This document shows, in pieces, positions 55,915 to 64,000 of a stretch of DNA of 64,000 bases; the stretch's first letter is position 1; every line of letters begins with the position of its first letter. Origin of the DNA: Bretschneidera sinensis (lineage: Eukaryota; Streptophyta; Magnoliopsida; Brassicales; Akaniaceae); contig CM043701.1 in assembly GCA_023935145.1 (NCBI GenBank), forward strand, positions 70,262,317 through 70,326,316, in the 5' to 3' direction. Under the pieces are notes generated by a model, which worked only from the letters and a program-made list of their open reading frames with translations, searched no databases and was not told the origin of the DNA. Made by a program: the position numbers and the translations under genes.

Positions 55915-56752
55915 ATTAGACTTATATGGAGAAGAAGAATGCAATCACCGGATTAAGAAAATTTAAAAGAAGAAGAATATAAATTGCAGCTCACATGAAT
56001 TCAAATCCTTCTTATTTAATTAAAGAGTAAATTATAAACAATGATTAACAATCAATCCATACAACTGAATCAAAGATAAAAATAAGAACAACTACACCTA
56101 GAAACTCATTCTTTCGCCTTGCTTGGAGTTTAGTTGAACATGGAGTTCATCCTTGATCACCTTGAGGAAGAAGAAGATGGAAGCTCTCTCAATCCAAAAA
56201 CTTTCTCTTCAGCAAACCCTAAGTGTTCTATTAATACCCCAGAAGGTTCAAGGGTATTTTCAGGTGAAAGAAAAAAAATCATTAAAGTCCTAAAAAGGTC
56301 GAGAGAAGTCGTAAACTAAAAACAGAGAAATCACGTTCGCGTCGCGATACAGAACAGAGGTGCCACGGCAGGACTGTACGAAACGCTCCTGCACCGCTGC
56401 GCAAACCATGCCTCACCACGGCGTAACCACTTGAACACAAATTCTCAATGATGCGGATGGCTGCGGCGCAAATCATCAGTGCCGCAGCACAAAACCCTAA
56501 AAATGGGTTTTTCTTCAATTTATCCTTCCAAAACCATTCCTTAACTCCAACATGCATAGAATCTTCGTGCTTCAATCAACAGTAGCTTTTCCATCTCCTT
56601 TAAACCCAAAATACCTGAAAATGCATCGAAATAAATCAATATACCAAGAATGACACTTAAGAATTATTAAGGCATAAATGTGTAATCCAGCCCTAAATCA
56701 ACCCTAAATGCTAACAAATAAACACTAGAAATGATGCATTTTCTGACTCTCA

Positions 56753-58190
56753 TCGTAACTCCTAACTAGCTTATTGCTAGTCCATAGCAATTCAAGCAAA
56801 AGAAAAATGAAATGAATTCTATACTAGAAATCAAAACAGAACCTAAAAACAAAACAAAGCAATGTTAGCGTTAATCAAAGAGTAATTCAACTTTTGTCTC
56901 AAAAATTGCACATAACACACAACACATAGAATCATTAAATACCGCACAAGTCCAAAAACAATCCAAACATCAACCTCATATTTGTTATCGAATCTTAAAC
57001 ATCCATCTTACCCCAAACCATTAATCTAAACACTCGAATGATTTTATGCACAACATTCATGGATACAAGTCTTGGCCTCTAAAAACATATTAAATTGCAT
57101 GACATCAATCACAAATCAAACTCCATAGGCTCACTTTTCAAATCACTCTCCACCAATGTAAAAAATTCACACTACATCGGATCAATAAGTCTTTTATAGG
57201 CTTGTAACGTTATGCTAAGGTAAAGGTCAAGAAAAAAGGGGAATGATTAAACAAGTAAAAAAACTCAGTCTCTTAATTTTAAACACAACCTTTTTAAACA
57301 CTAAATAACCTTACTTTAACACCCAACTCATTCAACCATTTTTTGAGCATTTCTCTCAATAATTCAACACTTTTTTTTTTCTTATTTCTTTGTCATAATT
57401 CATTTTTTTTATATATAGCACATAATTTCTCTCATATTTTTTTTTCTTCTTTTCTAGCACATAACCATTCACCTCCGTTTTCATTCTTTACTTTTTTCCA
57501 CAACCCCCAACCTATCTCCTTTAATGTACTTGGGTTATGGTAATAATATTTTTTTTCTTCATATTTCCACCCTTACTCCTCTTAAGTGATTCTCAACAGT
57601 ATAAACTAAGTTCTCTTAAAAAAAAGTAAGGATAAAATATTCTTAGGCCCATAAAGGTGAGTAAATGGGCTATCGAAAAAAAACAAGGCTAAATTTTTAA
57701 AAAAAAGGCTCAAACAGGTAACTAGAGATAAATATAACAAAGGTAAGCTTGAAAGGCTCAAACGGTTCAAAGATAGCCTACATCATATCCTAAGTAGTGT
57801 GCATTCTAGAATTTCGCCTCAAGTGATTATCAAATAAGTTCTAGAGCTTGTCGAGACTGCAAAAGTATTCACAAAACATTCGCACATAAAACTTCTCTAA
57901 ATGTTTTAGACTAATCATGCAATCTTACCGCAAACCAGAGTCTCAAACTAAATGAAGATCAACACTTAAAATTATTCTCAAGAAGCAAGATTTAACTTCT
58001 TCTAAAAGCTATATGCTATCTCAATTATAATCATGTCATTGACATGTAAATTAACTCCAAAACTAACACAAAACATACTAAAACAAACAAAACTAAACCT
58101 AATTTTTAAAACGCACAAGGGAAATGTGTTTCCTCCACCCCCAACCTAAGACTTGCATTGTCCCCAATGTGAAAGAAAAAAAAAGGTAAA
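56753..58190 (-). other. Non-coding 3' region of element G
   Basis: There is no convincing coding sequence. It is A/T-rich with pyrimidine-rich blocks (57340-57560). GACTAGCAATAAGCTAGTTA (minus, just before the LTR) corresponds to GGGACTAGCAATATG in the TR-GAG element before its polypurine tract. The purine-rich block expected here is weak. A GGTTGGGGGTGGAGG tract (minus, 58133-58147) lies farther upstream. Confidence 0.6.
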
Positions 58191-58339
58191 GAAAACTTTC
58201 TTATTAACCAATAGTGCAAGAAAGCCAAAAATTGTGCAAGACCATTCGAACTCCATATTGTTCATCTTTTTGAAATTTCGATCTCCAAAAATCAACCTGC
58301 CATATCATCATCCTCATCCTTATCCTCCTCCTCCTCAGC

Positions 58340-59080
58340 TGAACGGGATCAAAAGATGAACCCGGATAGGGCGGCAAGGTGGGAAAGTGACCCATATCAC
58401 AATTGGCGTTAGAAGCAAATGACTGGTACATCTGACCAAAAGAAGAGTAAACCGCCGCGTGGTAGTCTGTTTGCCTGGCTAAAAATCGATCCTGATGATC
58501 AAACTATCTTGTAAGAACTGCTGATGCTCATCAAGTCAAATCTCTAGACGCTTAAGACGCTCTGCAACAGTCAAAGCCCTAGGAGGTGGAGGTGGGGCAG
58601 CAGCTGCTGCTCCCTCTTCAGGAGCTTGTAACCTCGTTGCCTTAATCATAATGAGCATTCCATCATCGAGAGGCTTCTTGGGGCACTGTGCTTTCTCATC
58701 ATTATTGTACTGGACGCCGGCCCGAATGCATAACTGGGTAATCAAGGATGGGAAGTATAGACCAAGCTTATGTCTCACAGTATGGATAATAGAATCAAAC
58801 ATAACTCAGCCTACATCAATAGTCATACTCGTCAAAATAGCATAAATGAGAACAACCCTCTCAACAGTAACATCACTATAATGCATAGTGGGCATCATCT
58901 TCTGACAAACAAAGTATTGCCAAGCCCGAGCTTTCATAATTAAAGAAGTCCCTGGCAAGGTCTTCGGCTTACCACCCGACGTCTTCCAAGTCGAGCCCGG
59001 AATACAAAATGTATTACAAACCTTGTTGGAAATCACCTTGACTAGAGGCCCAGGTGGTGATCTTCCAAACACCCAAGTCT
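58340..59080 (-). pseudogene. Athila-type extra gene: putative plant transposon protein
   Basis: The minus-strand reading begins at the H junction with GRSPPGPLVKVISNKVCNTF. It continues MKARAWQYFVCQKMMPTMHY, VERVVLIYAIL, FPSLITQLCIRAGVQYN and a proline/alanine-rich linker (AAAAAPPPPPRALTVAERLK). The QYF....H...V...R..L.Y.I and FPSLIT-LC-RAGV motifs are those of the family annotated as putative plant transposon protein in Athila-type elements. A TGA interrupts at 58803-58805. After a shift the C-terminus reads YSSFGQMYQSFASNANCDMG, and in yet another frame the acidic EEEEDKDEDDDMAG before a stop. Function unknown. Confidence 0.75.
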
Positions 59081-59089
59081 AGAATGATT

Positions 59090-60034
59090 TGTAGAAACAA
59101 ATACAGTAATCGAAAGCTAGAAAGAAAAGAAGACAAGTGATTTGTTATCGAGGTTCGGGAATGTGCCTACGTCCCCGCGAGTTCCTCCAAACTCTCTGCA
59201 CTAAATCAATGGTTCTATACAATTACAGCAACATTCTCCAAGAAACCTCAAGTTCTTGAAGAAATCAAGAAGAGAAAAAAGAAGATAATAAGAACTAACA
59301 ATGCTCTCTATCTAATCTAGACACCTCTCTCTTTACAACCAGCCTCACCACAATGAGTCCCTCTTGTGTTTGTGTCTTTGCATTCTTACACAATTCTCTC
59401 TTGTATGTCACTCTTTATAATTGATCTCAAATAATGTCACAATGTAATTCATGATGAGAATGAAGCTAGGTGACCCTTTATATAGTGCACCAACTTCTTG
59501 TCCATTCTTGAGAGTCAATCCTCACCCTTAGATCTTGATGACCACTTAACCATGGCCCTCCATCAATCCTAAGTGGTGATGTGCGTTTTAACCTTGCATC
59601 CACGCACCTAAGAGAAGGTTCAAGTAAGCTATCCAAGTGTGCTTCAGTTTGCCTAGCGCCTAGGCGCTGAACAGGGGGCGGTGCTACGCTGGGCAGAGTC
59701 CCTTTGCACACTTTCTTGGCGGTGGGCGCTGGTGGAGAAGTGGTGCGACGCTGGCCTTCTTCTAGCACCTCTCTTGCTGGGCGGTGCCACACTGGTGAGG
59801 GAGGGGCACGGCGCACACTGATACTGCCCTTCACACAGCAGTGCGCATACCTTTTCTAGATTGTGTGCTGAAGCGCACACACTAGTGTGCCTACCTTTAC
59901 CTTGCTCCAAAGTGATGCACACACTTGTGTGCAGTCCTTTAACTTGCTATGTTTTAATCTGCCAACCTTGGTTTAGACTTTAACCATCTTTGAACCATGT
60001 TTAGACATGTTTAAACCTTAGATAAATACCAATA
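59090..60034 (-). repeat. 3' LTR of copia element H
   Basis: The sense (minus) start is TATTGGTATTTATC after the tract AAAGGTAGAGAT (plus 60035-60046). The sense end is GTATTTGTTTCTACA (59090). ACGTAGGCACATTCCCGAACC followed by CTCGATAACAAATC near the end is usual for Tork-type copia LTRs. A GC-rich middle (59600-59920) has GTGTGCGC words and a perfect 14-bp palindrome, AGCGCCTAGGCGCT (59655-59668). TGATT (59085-59089) may be the target duplication; the other copy is outside the window. Confidence 0.85.
59655..59668. repeat. Perfect 14-bp palindrome in the LTR of H
   Basis: AGCGCCTAGGCGCT is its own reverse complement. It lies in the GC-rich middle of the LTR among GTGTGCGC/GCGCACAC words. 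Confidence 0.8.
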
Positions 60035-60225
60035 ATCTCTACCTTTGTCTAAATGTTTAAACCCGAACCATTGTGTAGAGAGCTTTGGGATCCAAACTCA
60101 TCTTGAGTCATCAATTAACCAACTCCAATCCTAAGTAGTCCAAGACAATGATTAAACTTACTTAGAGGTAGAACTTTAGTACCCAAATCCACAGGATTTT
60201 CTTTCGTGGCTACCTTGTCCACATG

Positions 60226-60903
60226 GATGCATCATTTCGTAACATTTTCCCGAATGAAATGATACCGAACATCCATGTGCTTTGTCCTCTCATGGAACAC
60301 CAGATTCTTACACAAGTGCAATGCACTTTGACTATCCGAAAACACCACAACTTGCTCCTCTAGTACCTTCAACTCTTCCAACAACCCTTTGCACCACATA
60401 GCTTCCTTAATGGCCTCCGTAGCCGCTATGTACTCAGCCTCGGTTGTTAAGAGTGCTACCACCAACTGCAACTGAGCCTTCCAACTTACACAACATCTGT
60501 TTAAGTTAAAGAAGTAGGAGGTAATCGATCTCCTTTTATCCCGGTCTGCTACATAATCTGAATCCGCAAAACCCACAAGGTAGATGGTCTTACCCATCTT
60601 CTCATAAACTAGCCCTACTTCTGGGCTTCCCTTCAAGTACCTCAGCAACCACTTCATTCCAAGCCAATGCTCCTTTCCGGGATTACTCTTAAACCTACTG
60701 AGAACACTCATTGCATGAGCAATGTCAGGTCTAGTGCTAACCATGGTGAACATAATAGAACCAACCGCACTAGAGTAGGGGACTTTTTTCATTTCCTTCT
60801 TCTCCACTTTCGATCTCAGACTTTGATCGTTGGAGAACTTAAAATGACTAGCAAGGGGAATCTTCACTGGTTTGCTATCTTCCATAAAGAATCTAGATAT
60901 CAT
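60226..60903 (-). pseudogene. Element H reverse transcriptase end and RNase H
   Basis: A 223-codon open stretch includes VPYSSAVGSIMFTMVSTRPD, AMSVLSRFKSNPGKEHW, RYLKGSPEVGLVY, GFADSDYVADRDKRRSITSY, TTEAEYIAATEAIKEAMW and VVFSDSQSALHLCKN. HERTKHMDVRYHFIRE closes it. All RNase H acidic residues (D in FADSD, E in TEAEY, D in SDSQS) are kept. The frame is separated from the upstream part by a stop near 60908. Confidence 0.9.
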
Positions 60904-61790
60904 CTTCTATATGTAGGAAGTTTAAGAGATCTTCAATCTGTCTCTCTCTTTTTCTCGGATGATACACATCCGAAGGATCTTCTGTGCATGGCCAAGATCC
61001 TTCATCTCAAACTCCTCACTGAGTTGAGCCTTCAATTTCTTTATCCTCTCCATGCTGCTCCCAACCAGCAATATGTCATCAACATAGATAAAGATGATCA
61101 CCACTTTATTAACCTTCTGCCCCTTATAGTACAAAGGAATCAAACCTAGATGAGAATCATAGTAGCTCCTCATGAAACCCAAGTTGATTACAAAGGAATC
61201 AAACCTCTTATTCCATTGCCGAGGTGATTGCTTCAGGCCATAGAGAGATTTCTTCAATTTGCACACCAAGTCTCCCTAACTTCCTTCCTCATAACCTTCG
61301 AGTTGCCTCATGAAAATGGTCTCATCGAGCTTTCCATGTAAGAATGCTGTCTTCACATCTATTTACTCGACTTCCAAATCAAATTAGACCACCAATGCTA
61401 ACACTATCCGGATTATCTTATACTTCATAACCGGTGAGAAGATTTCGGTGAAATCTATGCCTTTTTTTTTTTGTGTGAACCCCTTCGCCACCAGCTTAGC
61501 TTTATATCAGTCTTCATCCCCTAGAGTATTCCCTTCTTTGATCTTGTAGAGCCATCTACAATCCACAACTCTATGTTTTTCAGGTTTGGGCACCAACTCC
61601 CAAGAGTTGTTCTTCATCAAAGAATCCATTTCTTCCTCCATAGCCAGCTGCCACTTTGACGAATCTTTACACTCCATGGCATCTGTGTAAGTTTTTGGTT
61701 CAACCTCTCCTTCTGTCCAAGGAGCTACTACATCAACCTCTTCTTGTTCAGCCTCTTCTTGAGTTTCTTGAGCTTGGCCTTCATTCAAGG
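60904..61790 (-). pseudogene. Element H reverse transcriptase
   Basis: SSKWQLAMEEEMDSLMKNNS and RVVDCRWLYKIKEG (61788-61507) are followed by a stop and shift. KLDETIFMRQLEGYEEGS comes next, then VCKLKKSLYGLKQSPRQWNK and FIYVDDILLVG (61269-60922). The YVDD active site is intact. Stops at about 61506, 61395 and 61280 break the frame. Confidence 0.9.
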
Positions 61791-61842
61791 GCTCTACCTG
61801 GTCTGAACCCTCTTGCCTCCTTTGCTCTACGTGAATCGAGTT

Positions 61843-62925
61843 CTACTTGATACAATGCTCCACAACTTCCGGACTGGTTTGCTCACTAGCCCCTGTAGGG
61901 TTAGTTTTCTCTAAGTAAGGAAATAATAATTCATTAAAAATAATATCCCTACTTATAATCAGTTTCATGCCCTTTTTTTCTAAGGACCACAACCTATATC
62001 CCTTAACCTCATCACGATATTCTAAAAATACACATTTCCTAGATATTGGGTTAAGTTTATCCTCCTTTTGATGTGCATATGCAGCATATGCAAAAGTCCT
62101 AAGGTTGCTTAATTCAGGGGGTTTCCCACTCCACATCTCCATGGGAGTCTTGAGCTCTAAAGCTCTAGAGGGTGATCCATTTACCAAGTATGCAGCTGTA
62201 GCCACAGCTTCTCCCTAAAAATATTTTGGTAAACCGGATCATATTAACATGCACCTAACCTTTTCCATAAGGGTTCTATTCATCCCCTCAGCAACTCCAT
62301 TTCGCTGAGGTGTTTTTACAACCGTTCTATGCCTTAGAATGCCATTTAATTCACAGAATTTATCAAAATCCTTATTGCAAAATTCTAAGCCATTATCGGT
62401 TCGTAAAGCCTTAACTACCCTACCCGTTTGAGTTTCCAGCAACTTTTTCCACACAACAAATTTATTCAAGGAATCCGATTTATTTTTAAGCAAATAAACC
62501 AACACACTTCTTGAATAATCATCAATTAAAGACAGAAAGTAAAAGTTACCTCCCTGTGTTGGTGTTCTTGATGGTCCCCAAAAGTCCGAATGAATGTAGT
62601 CAAGAATCCTCTTAGATTTGTGCACTCTGGTGTTGAAGCTGACCCGGTGTTGCTTCCCAAAAATGCAATTCTCACAGAAATCCAGTTTCTCTACTTTGTC
62701 ACCACCAAGTAGACCATCCTTGCTAAGAACTTGCAGGCCCTTTTCGCTTATGTATCCCAAACAAGTGTACCAAAGGGCTGCCCTATCCATCTCAGCCATC
62801 AAGCTTGCTGTTTGATCATTGATTTCTGTCTCTCTGATAATCTCATAGAGTCCATCATTTCTTACTACCTTGATCACTACCAAAGATCCCTTGGCCACCT
62901 TGATCTTCCTCCCTCTACTTTGCAT
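61843..62925 (-). pseudogene. Element H integrase
   Basis: The pre-integrase region is followed by LWYTCLGYISEKG, where copia has LWH...LGH: both zinc-binding His are Tyr. CENCIFGKQH keeps the Cys pair. The core has DYIHSDFWGP, FLSLIDDYSRS, ALRTDNGLEFCNKDF and PQRNGVAEGMNRTLMEKV, so the DDE residues remain. The C-terminal part (62205-61843) holds YLVNGSPSRALELKTPMEMW, KPPELSNLRTFAYAAYAH and CVFLEYRDEVKGYRLW. A stop and shift lie near 62210-62238. Confidence 0.9.
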
Positions 62926-64000
62926 GTATACCCCATAGAATCCAGCTGCCCCAATGAGATCAAATTTCTCTTCAAATCTGGAAGATACCTCACATTTCGC
63001 AGCAGCCTTGTGACTCCATCAAATATCCTCAATTGGATGTCTCCAATCCCCCTCACTTGGCAAGAATTGTCATTCCCCAAGAAGACCCTTCCATCATTAA
63101 TCTCCTTGAAATTCTTAAACCATTCCTTGTGAGGGCACATGTGATAAGTGCACCTGGAATCCAAAATCCACTTTCCACTGCCTTGCCTCCTGCTCACATT
63201 TGAGCACACAACAAGAACATTATCTTGCTGTTCTCCCTTGGCAACTGAAGCCTCTCCATTGTTGGTATGACTTTTCCTCTCATCATATATCATTTTCTTG
63301 CAATCTTTCTTGAAATGGCCCTCCTTGTTATAGTAGAAGCGTCTCCTTCCTCCTCCAAGTCTTGTCTTGGAATGAAATCTCCCATGGTTCTGCCCTCTAC
63401 CTCTTGATTTCTCCCGGTAGTTGCCATGAGTGCTACTGTCATTCCGAGTTGCTGGCCTTCCTTTTACGAACAACCCATCTCCACTTGATGTCTCTTTCAT
63501 CTTGGCTTTGAAGTCATGTGCCCTTATGGAATTGATCACAATCTCCTTTGTTAAAGTATCCCTTCCATACTCAATAGCATTAATCAAATTATCAAAGCAA
63601 TCAGGAAGAGAATTTAACAAAATGACAGCCAATTGTTCATCCGAAAAAGTAATGCTACAGCTATTCAAATCTTGAACTAGCTTGTTAAAGACATCAAGAT
63701 TATCTTGCAACTCTTTACTAGGATCCATTTTAAAAGAAAAGATTCTTTTAAGAAGATAAATCTTGTTGGGGAGAGTTTTGGTAAGAAACAACTCATCTAG
63801 TTTCTTCCATATGACAGCCGGATCTTTTGAGTCTCCGCACTCCCTTGTGACGCTATCCGACATATGCAAGAAAATGGTGTTGTAAGCCATCTTCTTCATC
63901 TCGGTCCGCTGGTCCTCCGTGATACTTGCTGGAAAAGCTTCATCTTCTCCAATAGCCAAATCCACTTTTTGTTGCATTAGAACAGCCTTGATCTTCCGCT
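62877..64000 (-). pseudogene. Element H gag and protease, partial
   Basis: The frame is open from the window edge to 62877. Gag core: ITEDQRTEMKKMAYNTIFLH, VIWKKLDELFLTKTLPNKIY, FNKLVQDLNSCSITFSDEQL and LLNSLPDCFDNL. The zinc knuckle reads FYYNKEGHFKKDC: the two first cysteines of CX2C are Arg and Tyr. The protease reads WILDSRCTYHMCPH, where the catalytic DSG is DSR (63153-63155). Thus the open frame hides three inactivating changes. Confidence 0.85.

Larger units (their letters stand above)
54158..56752 (-). repeat. 3' LTR of element G (Athila-like), carrying a nested solo LTR
   Basis: On the minus strand it starts TGAGAGTCAGAAAATGC (56752) and ends GAGCGTTGTCA (54158). Without the nested solo LTR and its duplication it is about 1.33 kb. 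The right half of the sense LTR is shared with LTR A (1-1300); the U3 halves are dissimilar. U3 is GC-rich in patches (GCGCCGCAGCC, GCGCAGCGG near 56390-56480). Confidence 0.8.
54158..59089 (-). mobile_element. Element G: Athila-like Ty3/gypsy element, 3' part
   Basis: It is in the minus orientation: 3' LTR (54158-56752), non-coding 3' region, and a plant transposon-protein gene (about 58340-59080), cut at 59090 by copia element H. Gag-pol and the 5' LTR should lie beyond H. Athila assignment rests on the extra gene after pol and the purine-rich CATTGGGGACAATGCAAG block (minus strand, near 58150). Confidence 0.75.
59090..64000 (-). mobile_element. Element H: Ty1/copia, Tork-like, runs off the right edge
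   Basis: In minus orientation the order is gag, protease, integrase, reverse transcriptase, RNase H, polypurine tract and 3' LTR, the copia order. Gag continues past 64000. The frame is largely readable with few stops, but key residues of the zinc knuckle, protease and integrase are changed. Lineage is inferred from LDS-CTYHMCPH and NRTLMEKVRCML wording. Confidence 0.9.

Overview
This is nuclear DNA of a flowering plant, most likely a eudicot. It is AT-rich and built almost wholly of plant-type transposable elements: Ty3/gypsy chromovirus, Tat and Athila lineages, a Ty1/copia Tork-like element, an L1-type LINE and a probable tRNA-derived SINE. The only host-gene trace is a broken fragment of a CLAVATA1-type LRR receptor kinase. 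I see no intact host gene and no rRNA or functional tRNA gene.

Layout, left to right. 1-1300: LTR of an Athila-like family, cut by the window edge. 1301-4960: AT-rich sequence with a 91-bp tandem duplication, a MITE-like inverted repeat, a SINE candidate and the LRR-kinase pseudogene. 4960-7560: decayed minus-strand chromovirus. 8400-8850: about three copies of a 147-bp tandem repeat. 9985-14399: minus-strand LINE, broken in every domain. From 14405 the window is a stack of nested LTR elements whose joints can be read from target-site duplications (TSDs).

The nest. Element B (14405-30387, plus strand, Tekay/Del-like, TSD ATCTC) sits in the LINE. Inside B, at 19694-26932, is a young non-autonomous element with about 1.34-kb LTRs, a tRNA-Asp primer site and a 793-codon gag-protease frame but no reverse transcriptase or integrase (a TR-GAG type element). 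Element D (from 30434, same family as B) begins just to the right of B. Its LTR is split by element C (30502-41759, Tat lineage, TSD AGATT) and resumes at 41765. D's pol is cut at 47012 by element E (minus, same family). E carries a solo LTR of that family (49912-52005) and is cut at 54158 by element G (minus, Athila-like). G's LTR holds a solo LTR of the TR-GAG family (54657-55914), and G is cut at 59090 by element H (minus, Tork-like copia), which runs off the right edge.

How the parts work. All autonomous pol genes here are disabled by stops, frameshifts or loss of catalytic residues, so mobility would depend on partners elsewhere. The most notable structures are three. (1) The TR-GAG element has nearly intact gag. 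(2) In C, an antisense gene lies tail-to-tail with pol and has a readable TATA box, two GT-AG introns that keep frame, and an AATAAA signal. (3) In C, a roughly 2-kb array of about 40 copies of a 48-bp unit lies just before the 3' LTR; each unit can fold as a hairpin, and several show paired changes in the two arms.
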